Shown here in pieces: positions 7,152 to 13,805 of a stretch of DNA of 15,912 nt. The stretch lies in the NCBI GenBank assembly GCA_910584835.1, contig CAJUEG010000061.1, positions 1 through 15,912 on the forward strand, written 5' to 3'. How positions within the stretch are numbered: the stretch's first letter is position 1; every line of letters starts with the position of its first letter. The translations under genes were made by a program, and so were the position numbers. The stretch is from an uncultured Oscillospiraceae bacterium (GTDB taxonomy: Bacteria > Bacillota > Clostridia > Oscillospirales > Oscillospiraceae). A model generated the notes under the pieces. The model was not told where the DNA came from and made no database searches. It was given only the letters and a program-made list of their open reading frames with translations.

Positions 7152-7194
7152 AGGCGAGACCGGCCCCCGCAGCCAGCGGGGGCCGGTCTCGCCT
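7152..7194. terminator. Long perfect hairpin shared by the convergent folD and redox operons
   Basis: A perfect 19-bp inverted repeat (7152-7170 and 7176-7194) with the 5-nt loop AGCCA, very GC-rich. It lies about 100 nt after the folD stop. Its right arm covers two bases of the stop codon of the minus-strand gene ending at 7193. No good U tract follows on either strand (ATTGTG on plus, GTTGTA on minus), so it may also act as an mRNA 3'-end stabiliser or processing site rather than a classical intrinsic terminator. Confidence 0.7.
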
Positions 7195-7777
7195 ATTGTG
7201 CGTCCTTGGAGATGTTTCGCGCCTTGCAAATCAGCTGGGTCATTGTACCCATCGGGCAGTAAACGCACCAGGAGCGGGGCTTGTAGAGAAGCATGGTGAT
7301 AAACCCCAGCACTGTGGATGTCAGCATCACACTGTAGAAACCAAACGCGAATTGTGCCACGCCGGGGTGAATGACGGTACCGTGGTAAGCCCAGTGCCAG
7401 GGCAGCTTAAACGTCCACAGCAGGGTGACGATCTGCCGCAGATCCCGGGCGCCCGCAAAGACGAGACAGGTGTTCCAGAGCATCTGGAAAAACATGATGA
7501 AAAAGAAGATCAAAAATCCGTAGCGGAACGCCCTGCTCTTCATCCAGCGCGGGATGTCTTTCTTTCGGGACAGGCCGAACCTGCCGCCCACCAGGGCAAA
7601 GAGCTGGCCCCGCCCGCAGTAGCGGTTGCAATAGGCTTTGCTGCCGTCTGCGATAGAGATGATCAACGGAATAAAGAAGCAGAGCAGACCCAGCCAGGCA
7701 AACAGGATGTTGAAGAAGCCCAGTATCAGATAAGTAAGGGAAGCGATCCACAGGTAGTCATACCAATGCTTTTTCAT
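7193..7777 (-). CDS. Four-helix membrane protein with Cys motifs, Fe-S electron-transfer type (Fer4_5/NapH-like)
   Basis: A 194-residue polytopic membrane protein with hydrophobic helices at about 10-43 (two), 86-108 and 140-165. Two Cys motifs flank the helices: AYCNRYCGRG with C50 and C54, and SWCVYCPMG with C171 and C174, plus C184. The CPMG piece and the general layout resemble the Fer4_5 membrane ferredoxin domains of NapH/CcoG-type proteins. The usual soluble 2[4Fe-4S] tail is missing and is probably supplied by the separate ferredoxin gene just upstream. The ATG overlaps the ferredoxin stop (ATGA), so the two are translationally coupled. It probably passes electrons between ferredoxin or flavoprotein and a membrane partner. 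Direction and partner are not visible. The exact family assignment is moderate in confidence. Confidence 0.8.
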   Translation of the reverse strand: MKKHWYDYLWIASLTYLILGFFNILFAWLGLLCFFIPLIISIADGSKAYCNRYCGRGQLFALVGGRFGLSRKKDIPRWMKSRAFRYGFLIFFFIMFFQMLWNTCLVFAGARDLRQIVTLLWTFKLPWHWAYHGTVIHPGVAQFAFGFYSVMLTSTVLGFITMLLYKPRSWCVYCPMGTMTQLICKARNISKDAQ

Positions 7778-7986
7778 ACCGCCGGCTCCTTTAGCTCAAT
7801 AATTGAGGCGGGACATTCTTTCATGCATTTGCCGCAGCCAACGCACTTGTCCTCGTCCACCTGTGCCCATAGCCCGCGGAAAACACTGATTGCGGCCAGT
7901 GGACACACTTTTACACAGCAGCCGCATGCCACACAGAGAGATTGATCTACCTGCGCTTTGCGGCGGATTCTTCGGTTGACCTCCAT
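7774..7986 (-). CDS. Small 2[4Fe-4S] ferredoxin
   Basis: A 70-residue protein with two classical cluster motifs: CVACGCCVKVCP (C18, C21, C24, C28, with an extra C23) and CVGCGKCMKECP (C48, C51, C54, C58). The N-terminus MEVNRRIRRK is basic and unusual for a free clostridial ferredoxin, and could help docking to its membrane partner. ATG 7986 is chosen because GGGGGT lies upstream and this gives a normal ferredoxin length. A TTG at 8034 would add 16 residues without a ribosome binding site. The gene starts 81 nt after the flavoprotein stop and overlaps the membrane-protein start by 4 nt. It is likely the soluble electron carrier of this operon. Confidence 0.9.
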   Translation of the reverse strand: MEVNRRIRRKAQVDQSLCVACGCCVKVCPLAAISVFRGLWAQVDEDKCVGCGKCMKECPASIIELKEPAV

Positions 7987-8067
7987 ATGAGTACCCCCAA
8001 CAGTGATAATTTGGCTGTGCACGGTATCCGGCAAAAATATTTTGACGATCTCACCGGGAAACGCTGC

Positions 8068-9759
8068 TCACTGGTCCATGCCGCAAGCCGTGGCCCGTTC
8101 GATGAGGCGGCGGTCATTGATCACCGCGTCGTAAAACCGAAATCCGCCGGAGAAGTTGTACGCCTCAAAGCCGTACCCGGCCAGGATGCGGCAGGCGATG
8201 TAGCTGCGCAGGCCGCTCTGACAGATCAGGTACGCCGGCTTGCCCGGTTCCAGCTCCTCCAAACGCTCCCGAAGCTCATCCACAGGGATGTTTTGAAAGC
8301 CTTCCATATGCCCCCGGCTGTACTCGCCCACGGTCCTGACGTCCAGCAGTGTGACGCTGCCGTCCCGGGGCAGGCTGGACGCATCCTCCAGATGCCACTG
8401 CTTGAGCACCCCTTCCGCGATGTTGTCCACCATGAATCCCGCCATATTCACCGGGTCCTTGGCCGAGGAATAGGGCGGCGCGTAGGCCAGGTCCAGGTCC
8501 TTCAGCTGGGTTGCCTTAAGCCCCGCGTGGATGGCCGCGGCCAGCACGTCTATGCGCTTATCCACCCCCTGATAACCTATGATCTGCGCACCCAGAAGCC
8601 GGTAGGTGCCTCGCTCGAATACCACCTTCATGGTCATCACCCGCCCGCCGGGGTAATAGCCTGCGTGATCCATGGGGGAAAGAATCACCTTATCCGTAGC
8701 CAGCCCTGCTTTTTTCGCGTTGGTCTCATTGATGCCGGTGGATGCCGCGGTCAGGTCAAAAACCTTGATGACGCTGCTGCCCTGGCTTCCCAAGTACCGG
8801 CTGTCGCCGCCGCAGACGTTGTCCGCCGCGATCCGTCCCTGCTTGTTGGCCGGCCCGGCCAGGGAGATCACTGCGTCCTCCCCCGTAACATAGTGTTTTA
8901 CCTGGACGGCGTCGCCCACAGCATAGATATCGGGGACGGAGGTCTCCATTCGGTCATTGACCACAATGCTGCCCTTGACGCCCAGCTTCAGGCCCGCGTC
9001 TCCGGCCAGGGCGGTGTCCGGGGTGACGCCGATGGCCAGCACCACCATGTCGGCGTGAAGGGGACGCTCATCCTTAAGCAGCACGTCCACGCCGCCGTTC
9101 CGCTCTTCGAAGCCCTCCACAGTGCGGCCCAGGGCCAGCTTGATCCCGTGCCTGCGCACCTCACTGTGGATGAATGCCGCCATGTCGGGATCGAAAGGAT
9201 TCATCAGCTGTCTGGGCCGCTGGACAATGGTGACCTCCATTCCCAGCTCCCGAAGGTTTTCCGCCAGCTCCAGGCCGATGAAGCCGCCTCCCGCCAGAAT
9301 GGCGGACCGGGGGCGGTTTTTCTGGATATATTCCTTAATTTGAAAGGTGTCCTCCACCGTGCGCAGGGTGAAGAGCCTGGGCACGTCCATCCCGGGCAGC
9401 CTGGGCCGGGTGGGCTTGGCGCCCGGGGAGAGGATCAGCTTGTCATAGCTCTCCTCAAATGTCTCTCCCGTGTCCAGATTTTTGACGCAGACGGTCTTTT
9501 TCCCCGGATGTAGGGCGGTAACTTCGTGGCGGACCCGCATATCTACCCGGAAACGGGTGAAAAAGCTCTCCGGGGTCTGGAGGGTCAGCGCATCCGGGCT
9601 GCCGATCACGCCGCCAATATAATAGGGCAGGCCGCAGTTGGCATAAGAGACATAGCCGGATCGCTCAAACACCACAATCTCCGCCCGTTCATCCAGCCGG
9701 CGGATTCGGGCTGCCGCCGTGGCGCCCCCCGCCACACCGCCTACAATGACTACCTTCAT
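8068..9759 (-). CDS. CoA-disulfide / polysulfide reductase with C-terminal rhodanese domain
   Basis: A 563-residue flavoprotein. The FAD-binding motif GGVAGGATAAARIRRL (7-22) begins the pyridine-nucleotide-disulfide oxidoreductase fold. The single redox Cys, C42 in SYANCGLPYYIGG, is the hallmark of the CoA-disulfide reductase/NADH oxidase branch. GGGFIGLELAENL (157-169) is the NAD(P)H site. YAPPYSSAKDPVN (426-438) holds the two Tyr residues conserved in CoA-disulfide reductases. A rhodanese domain fills about 465-550, with the sulfur-carrying C513 in CQSGLRS. Such fusions reduce CoA-disulfide, CoA-persulfide or polysulfide with NAD(P)H. GGAGG lies just upstream of ATG 9759, and trxA ends 12 nt before it. 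It is probably cytosolic. The true substrate (CoA persulfide, polysulfide or disulfide) cannot be read from sequence. Confidence 0.92.
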   Translation of the reverse strand: MKVVIVGGVAGGATAAARIRRLDERAEIVVFERSGYVSYANCGLPYYIGGVIGSPDALTLQTPESFFTRFRVDMRVRHEVTALHPGKKTVCVKNLDTGETFEESYDKLILSPGAKPTRPRLPGMDVPRLFTLRTVEDTFQIKEYIQKNRPRSAILAGGGFIGLELAENLRELGMEVTIVQRPRQLMNPFDPDMAAFIHSEVRRHGIKLALGRTVEGFEERNGGVDVLLKDERPLHADMVVLAIGVTPDTALAGDAGLKLGVKGSIVVNDRMETSVPDIYAVGDAVQVKHYVTGEDAVISLAGPANKQGRIAADNVCGGDSRYLGSQGSSVIKVFDLTAASTGINETNAKKAGLATDKVILSPMDHAGYYPGGRVMTMKVVFERGTYRLLGAQIIGYQGVDKRIDVLAAAIHAGLKATQLKDLDLAYAPPYSSAKDPVNMAGFMVDNIAEGVLKQWHLEDASSLPRDGSVTLLDVRTVGEYSRGHMEGFQNIPVDELRERLEELEPGKPAYLICQSGLRSYIACRILAGYGFEAYNFSGGFRFYDAVINDRRLIERATACGMDQ

Positions 9760-9771
9760 GACAGCGCCTCC

Positions 9772-10077
9772 TTACAGCATAGCCAAGATTTGGGATTTCG
9801 GCCTGGCCCCTGCGGCTTGATTGGTGATCTTTCCGTTTTTCATGACCACCAGGGCGGGGATGGCCATGATGCCGAACTGACCCGCCAGCTCCGGCTGTTC
9901 ATCCACGTTTACCTTGCCGACCTTGATGTCGGTGCGTTCCTGGGCAATTTCGTCCAAGATGGGGCTGACCATACGGCAGGGGCCGCACCAGGGCGCCCAG
10001 AAGTCCAGCAGGACGGGGCGGTCGGAACGGATGACTTCCTCAGAAAAATTGTTTTGGTTGATCGTGACGGTACGCAT
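9772..10077 (-). CDS. trxA: Thioredoxin
   Basis: A 101-residue thioredoxin with the full active site WCGPC at 30-34, preceded by LLDFWAP, and the cis-proline loop MAIPALV (P74) opposite it. It has no signal peptide, so it reduces protein disulfides or persulfides in the cytosol. The C-terminus is a little short, ending in AML. ATG 10077 has AGGAGG 8 nt upstream. It is the first gene of the minus-strand operon and is followed after 12 nt by the rhodanese-fused reductase. The reductase could supply or consume thiol equivalents alongside it. No thioredoxin reductase gene is in view. Confidence 0.95.
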   Translation of the reverse strand: MRTVTINQNNFSEEVIRSDRPVLLDFWAPWCGPCRMVSPILDEIAQERTDIKVGKVNVDEQPELAGQFGIMAIPALVVMKNGKITNQAAGARPKSQILAML

Positions 10078-10112
10078 CGGTTTTTCCTCCTGGTTTTCTT
10101 AGTGATGAAGCT

Positions 10113-10141
10113 ATCTTAGCGGATTTTTTCCCCTGCTTCCG
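10113..10141 (-). promoter_or_regulatory. Possible promoter of the trxA redox operon
   Basis: TAAGAT (10118-10113) is a fair -10 box. The matching -35 position (CGGAAG, 10141-10136) is poor. A start near 10106 would leave a leader of about 28 nt. A weak -35 with an inverted repeat just upstream suggests dependence on an activator. Confidence 0.4.
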
Positions 10142-10153
10142 TGATGTTGTCAC
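10141..10153. promoter_or_regulatory. Candidate operator GTGA-N5-TCAC upstream of trxA
   Basis: GTGATGTTGTCAC has perfect 4-bp arms around five bases. Its centre is about 41 nt upstream of the predicted trxA start, where Crp/Fnr-type activators bind at class II promoters. The spacer is 5 rather than the usual 6 for TGTGA/TCACA sites, which lowers confidence. Confidence 0.3.
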
Positions 10154-10226
10154 ACTTCGGCAAAACGTTTCACTGGAGGCTCCCTCAGAGATAAAATTGG
10201 TGCGCGGCAGGCCTGTCCAGGCCGGC

Positions 10227-10256
10227 TGCTTGGGCGCTTGACAAGTATGATATAAT
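10227..10256 (+). promoter_or_regulatory. Upstream extended -10 promoter (P1) of the ABC operon
   Basis: TGATATAAT (TG at 10248-10249, TATAAT at 10251-10256) is a perfect extended -10 element. The -35 region (TGCTTG, 10227-10232, 18-nt spacing) is weak. A start near 10263 would give a leader of about 200 nt. The nearby TTGACA at 10238 is only 7 nt from the -10 box and cannot pair with it. Confidence 0.6.
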
Positions 10257-10378
10257 ACGTTGACTCAGACCGTGGAAGACGGACGCTGACGCCCTTCGCG
10301 CCTGGAGTACGAGCTTTATGATGCGTTACGGCAATTTTGGATGCCTGCCGGGCATGGTTGGATATGCGCTATGGGCAT

Positions 10379-10407
10379 TTGCCATTTCCGGCGGTATGGC
10401 GTATAAT
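10379..10407 (+). promoter_or_regulatory. Proximal promoter (P2) of the ABC operon
   Basis: TTGCCA (10379-10384), a 17-nt spacer, then perfect TATAAT (10402-10407), a match at 11 of 12 positions. The start near 10414 leaves about 50 nt before the GTG start of the permease. Confidence 0.8.
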
Positions 10408-10463
10408 TGCGCTGCTGCCTGGACCCGCGGCCATGGCCTTTGGATGGAGAGGAGTGAACGCCC

Positions 10464-11156
10464 GTGCTTGAATACCTGTTTGACAGCTTTCCGCTGCTGG
10501 AGATCCTGGCGGACTCCTTCCCCAAAATACTGGTCCCAGGGCTGACCGTAACCATTCCGCTGACGGCGATCTCCTTCACATTTGCCATGGTCATCGCCGT
10601 AGCGGCGGCCATGGCCCAGTTTGCCCGGGTGCCGGTGATCACCCAGCTGTGCCGGTTCTATATCTGGATATTCCGGGGCACGCCGCTGCTGGTGCAGCTG
10701 TTTGTGGTGTTCTACGGCCTGCCCAAGGTGGGGGTGCGCATCGAACCCTTTCCCGCGGCGGTAATTGTGTTTTCCCTCAACGAGGGGGCCTACTGCGCGG
10801 AGACCGTCCGGGCCGCGCTGGAGGCGGTGCCCGCCGGGCAGCTGGAGGCGGGACTGTGCGCCGGGCTGAGCTATCTCCAGACTATGCGCCGCATTGTGCT
10901 GCCCCAGGCCATGCGCACCGCTTTCCCGCCGCTGTCCAACTCGCTGATCGCCATGGTCAAGGACACCTCCCTGGCCGCCAATATCACGGTGGTGGAGATG
11001 TTCCGGGCCACGGAGCAGATCAACGCCCGGGTTTATGAGCCGCTGGCGCTGTACATAGAGGTGGGCCTCATTTATCTGCTGTTTTCCACCGTGCTCACCT
11101 GGCTGCAGCGGGCGGGGGAGAAGAAGCTGAGCGCCTATGAGAGCCGGGAGGGGTGA
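10464..11156 (+). CDS. Polar amino-acid ABC transporter permease (HisM/TcyL type)
   Basis: A 230-residue inner-membrane permease of the polar amino-acid uptake family. It has the family motif RGTPLLVQL (71-79). The cytoplasmic coupling loop (about 128-149, conserved Gly at 134, ending RRIVLPQA) contacts the ATPase. Hydrophobic segments lie near 22-50, 66-86, 96-107 and 192-214. As a single permease it would act as a homodimer. The start is GTG 10464, with AGAGGAG at 10448-10454 and a 9-nt spacing. The stop is followed after 3 nt by the ATPase start. The substrate cannot be fixed from the permease. The operon resembles cystine/polar amino-acid systems. Confidence 0.93.
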   Translation: MLEYLFDSFPLLEILADSFPKILVPGLTVTIPLTAISFTFAMVIAVAAAMAQFARVPVITQLCRFYIWIFRGTPLLVQLFVVFYGLPKVGVRIEPFPAAVIVFSLNEGAYCAETVRAALEAVPAGQLEAGLCAGLSYLQTMRRIVLPQAMRTAFPPLSNSLIAMVKDTSLAANITVVEMFRATEQINARVYEPLALYIEVGLIYLLFSTVLTWLQRAGEKKLSAYESREG

Positions 11157-11159
11157 GCC

Positions 11160-11897
11160 GTGGTACTGGAAGTGAACGACGTCCGCAAGTCCTTTGGGCA
11201 GACCCAGGTGCTCAAGGGGGTGGACCTGCGGGTGGACAAGGGGGACGTGGTGGCCATACTGGGGCCCAGCGGCTCAGGGAAGACCACCCTTCTGCGGTGC
11301 CTGAACTTTCTGGAGCGGGCGGATGGAGGGACGCTGCGTTTTGACGGCGAGGAATTTCAGCTGGGGCATGTGTCCAAAAAGGATATTGCGCGGCTGAGGA
11401 AAAGGACCGCTTTCGTGTTTCAGAGCTACAACCTGTTTTTGAACAAGACCGCTCTGGAGAATGTCACAGAGGGGCTGACCGTGGCCCGGAAAATGCCAAA
11501 AGCCGAGGCGGAGGGGCTTGGCCGCAGGGCGCTGGAGAAAGTGGGCATGGCCGGCCGCATGGACCATTACCCCAGCCAGCTGTCCGGCGGGCAGCAGCAG
11601 CGGGTGGCCATCGCCCGGGCCATGGCAGTGGAGCCGGAGATCATCTACTTTGACGAACCCACTTCCGCGCTGGACCCGGAGCTGACGGGAGAGGTGCTGG
11701 CGGTGATGCGGCAGCTTGCGGACGAGGGGATGACCATGCTGGTGGTCACCCACGAGCTGGGCTTTGCCCGCACCGTGTCCAGCCAGACGGTATTGATGGA
11801 GGGCGGCGTGGTGGTGGAGTCCGGGCCGTCCCGGAGGGTCTTTGAGCATCCGGAGGAGGAGCGCACCCGTGCCTTCCTTCGGATGGACGGGAAATGA
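11160..11897 (+). CDS. Amino-acid ABC transporter ATP-binding protein (TcyN/GlnQ type)
   Basis: A 245-residue ATPase that powers uptake. All motifs are intact: Walker A GPSGSGKT (35-42), Q-loop Gln 88 in FVFQSYNLF, signature LSGGQ (141-145), Walker B IIYFDEP (161-167) and the switch His 198. The segment NLFLNKTALENVTEGL (91-106) recalls the cystine-type ATPases TcyN/YxeO more than GlnQ. This supports, but does not prove, cystine or a related sulfur amino acid as cargo. The start is GTG 11160, with GGGAGGGG just before it in the end of the permease gene. Both it and the permease use GTG, so translation may be coupled and moderate. Confidence 0.94.
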   Translation: MVLEVNDVRKSFGQTQVLKGVDLRVDKGDVVAILGPSGSGKTTLLRCLNFLERADGGTLRFDGEEFQLGHVSKKDIARLRKRTAFVFQSYNLFLNKTALENVTEGLTVARKMPKAEAEGLGRRALEKVGMAGRMDHYPSQLSGGQQQRVAIARAMAVEPEIIYFDEPTSALDPELTGEVLAVMRQLADEGMTMLVVTHELGFARTVSSQTVLMEGGVVVESGPSRRVFEHPEEERTRAFLRMDGK

Positions 11898-11926
11898 GCA
11901 TAACGAATCGGAGGAGGCGGAGTTCT

Positions 11927-12880
11927 ATGAAAAAGGCAAAAAAGACCGTCAATGGCCGGAAAATTGCGCTGATCGTGTTGGCGGCGGTGCTGGTACTGGC
12001 TGCGGTGGTGCTGGCCTTTGCGGGAAACTACCTGTTCCACTTTGCCCTGGATCCTGAGTTTGGCGGCATGATCGGCAGCTATGAGGAGGGAGACTGGGAG
12101 CTGGAGGGGGACAGCGCGTGGTTCAGCGAAAACAGCGAGGACCGCTGGCTCACCAGCCATGACGGGCTGAAGCTCCACGGACTATATCTGGCCCAGCCCC
12201 GGGAAAGCCACAAATACGCCGTGATATGCCACGGGTACGGCAGCATTCCCCAGCTTGGAGGCAGGTTTGCCGCCAAATTTTACGAGATGGGCTACAATAT
12301 CCTGGCCCCCGCCGCAAGGGCTCACGAGTTGAGCGAGGGCCGTTACGTGGGCATGGGATGGCCGGAGCGCCGGGACATTGTGGCCTGGGTGGACACCCTG
12401 GTGGAACAGGACCCGCAGGCGGAGATTGTCCTGTTCGGCGTGTCCATGGGCGGGGCCACGGTGATGATGACCGCCGGGGAGGCCGACCTGTCCCCCAACG
12501 TGAAGTGCGTCATCGAGGACTGCGGCTACTCCTCGGTGTGGGATGAGTTCGCGGGCCAGCTTGAGGAGATGTTCGGCCTGCCCACCTTCCCGGTGCTGGA
12601 CGCCGCCTCCCTGGTGACCAAAATCCGGGCGGGGTACGGCTTCAAGGAGGCGTCGGCGGCGGAACAGCTGGCACATAATGAGCGCCCCATGCTGTTTATC
12701 CACGGCGAGGAGGATACCTTTGTGCCCTACTGGATGCTGGATAAGGTATACCACTACTGCTACAGCGAGGACAAGGAAAAGCTGTCCGTCCCCGGTGCGG
12801 GCCACGGGGAGGCATCCTGGGAGGACCCGGAGCTGTATTGGTCCACAGTAGAGGCGTTTTTGGACAAATACATAGGCTGA
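11927..12880 (+). CDS. Membrane-anchored alpha/beta hydrolase
   Basis: A 317-residue protein with a basic N-terminus and one transmembrane helix (about 12-37), so the catalytic domain probably faces outside. The alpha/beta hydrolase triad is visible: nucleophile S173 in GVSMGGA, acid D263 in GEEDTFVP, and H293 in GAGHGEA. HGYG at 102-105 provides the oxyanion hole. It belongs to the broad Firmicute family of single-helix hydrolases of BEM46/YqkD type (serine aminopeptidase-like or esterase). The substrate is not known. ATG 11927 has GAGGAGG at 11911-11917. An ATG at 11894 overlaps the ATPase stop (ATGA) but has no ribosome binding site at the right distance. The gene sits between ATPase and binding protein of one transporter, an odd place. 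A peptidase or esterase role that releases the imported compound is a guess. Confidence 0.88.
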   Translation: MKKAKKTVNGRKIALIVLAAVLVLAAVVLAFAGNYLFHFALDPEFGGMIGSYEEGDWELEGDSAWFSENSEDRWLTSHDGLKLHGLYLAQPRESHKYAVICHGYGSIPQLGGRFAAKFYEMGYNILAPAARAHELSEGRYVGMGWPERRDIVAWVDTLVEQDPQAEIVLFGVSMGGATVMMTAGEADLSPNVKCVIEDCGYSSVWDEFAGQLEEMFGLPTFPVLDAASLVTKIRAGYGFKEASAAEQLAHNERPMLFIHGEEDTFVPYWMLDKVYHYCYSEDKEKLSVPGAGHGEASWEDPELYWSTVEAFLDKYIG

Positions 12881-12914
12881 GAGAATTTCACTGTCATAAA
12901 GGAGCGATTGAAAT

Positions 12915-13733
12915 ATGAATTGGAAACGGTTTGGGGCGGTATTTGCCGCCCTGGCGCTGTGCCTGGCCTCTTTGGCGGGCTGCGCCCAGGAGAAACCCGA
13001 CGTGACCGGCATGGGCGGCGACCTGCTGGCCGCCATCCAGGCCAAGGGGGAGATCACGGTGGCCATGGAGGGCACCTGGGCCCCCTGGACCTACCACGAC
13101 GAGGGTGACGAGCTGGTGGGCTATGACGTGGAGGTCGCCAAGGCCATCGGGGAAAAGCTGGGCGTGAAGGTGAATTTTGTGGAGGGCGAGTGGTCCGGAC
13201 TGCTGGCCGGGCTGGATTCCGGGCGGTACGACATTATGGTCAACGGCGTGGAAATCGACGAGAGCCGCCGGGAGAAGTATGATTTTTCCATCCCCTATGC
13301 CACTAACCGCACCGTGGTCATCGTCCGTGCCGACGACGACTCCATCCAGTCTATGGAGGACCTGGCCGGGAAAAAGACCGCCAACACCCTCAACAGCACC
13401 TACGCCGCCGTGGGGGAGGCCTACGGCGCACAGGTCACCGGTGTGGATGACTTTATCCAGACCATCGAGCTGCTGACTTCCGGGCGCATCGACGCCACCC
13501 TGAACGCCGAGGTGAGCTATTACGACTACCTGAACACCCACCCGGACGCTCAGGTGAAGATCGCCTGTACAGACCCCCAGGCCACCCAGGTGGCCATCCC
13601 CATGCGCAAGGGGGAGGAGACGAAAGCCCTCCGGGAGGCCATCGACAAAGCCCTGGCCGAGCTGGCCCAGGAGGGGACGCTGGCGGAGCTGTCCGTCAAG
13701 TACTTTGGCATGGATATCACCCAAACCCAGTAA
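12915..13733 (+). CDS. Amino-acid ABC transporter substrate-binding lipoprotein
   Basis: A 272-residue extracellular solute-binding protein of family 3 (polar amino acids). A lipoprotein signal peptide with lipobox LAGC (20-23) precedes the mature protein, whose Cys23 would be lipidated by Lgt. The binding fold starts near 46 (GEITVAMEGTWAPWTYHDE). It includes GYDVEVAKAIGEKLGV, the ligand-pocket region GEWSGLLAGLDSGRYDI then MVNGVEID, and a C-terminal EGTLAELSVKYFG helix. AAAGGAG at 12898-12904 serves ATG 12915. It is the last gene of the transporter operon, 34 nt after the hydrolase, whereas the binding protein often comes first. The ligand could be cystine, glutamine or another polar amino acid. 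Confidence 0.94.
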   Translation: MNWKRFGAVFAALALCLASLAGCAQEKPDVTGMGGDLLAAIQAKGEITVAMEGTWAPWTYHDEGDELVGYDVEVAKAIGEKLGVKVNFVEGEWSGLLAGLDSGRYDIMVNGVEIDESRREKYDFSIPYATNRTVVIVRADDDSIQSMEDLAGKKTANTLNSTYAAVGEAYGAQVTGVDDFIQTIELLTSGRIDATLNAEVSYYDYLNTHPDAQVKIACTDPQATQVAIPMRKGEETKALREAIDKALAELAQEGTLAELSVKYFGMDITQTQ

Positions 13734-13767
13734 AAACCCCCGGCAGGGCGGACAGACGCTTGCATTA

Positions 13768-13805
13768 ATAATAACCGGGACCGCAAATGCGGCCCCGGTT
13801 ATTAT
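13768..13805. terminator. Bidirectional terminator between the binding protein and the deaminase gene
   Basis: A 17-bp stem with one A-C mismatch (13768-13784 and 13789-13805) and an AAAT loop. The base of the stem is AT-rich, so each strand ends in a TTATTAT-like run and it can terminate both convergent transcripts. The right arm covers the TAA stop of the minus-strand gene (13802-13804). Confidence 0.8.

Larger units (their letters stand above)
10078..10463. other. Divergent intergenic region between trxA and the ABC transporter operon
   Basis: About 385 nt without a gene. The left part holds the weak trxA promoter and the GTGA-N5-TCAC repeat. The middle has GGCCTG-TC-CAGGCC (10210-10223). 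The right half has two rightward promoters (-10 boxes at 10251 and 10402) and small hairpins such as ATGCC/GGCAT near 10340. No riboswitch, T-box or convincing small gene is recognised. The open frame at 10318-10545 runs into the permease in another frame and is not supported. Confidence 0.7.

Noticed and set aside
7774..8034. Ferredoxin start at the TTG at 8034
   Set aside because: It has no ribosome binding site and gives a non-conserved N-terminus. ATG 7986 is better placed.
7942..9513. A 523-codon open frame on the plus strand
   Set aside because: It is antisense to the CoADR-rhodanese gene, whose FAD, Cys and rhodanese motifs are unambiguous. It shows no recognisable motif.
10238..10256. 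TTGACA followed by TATAAT as a promoter
   Set aside because: The boxes are only 7 nt apart, far below the 16-18 nt needed. The -10 works instead as an extended -10.
11894..11926. Hydrolase start at ATG 11894, overlapping the ATPase stop
   Set aside because: The ATGA overlap is tempting, but there is no ribosome binding site for it, while GAGGAGG serves ATG 11927.
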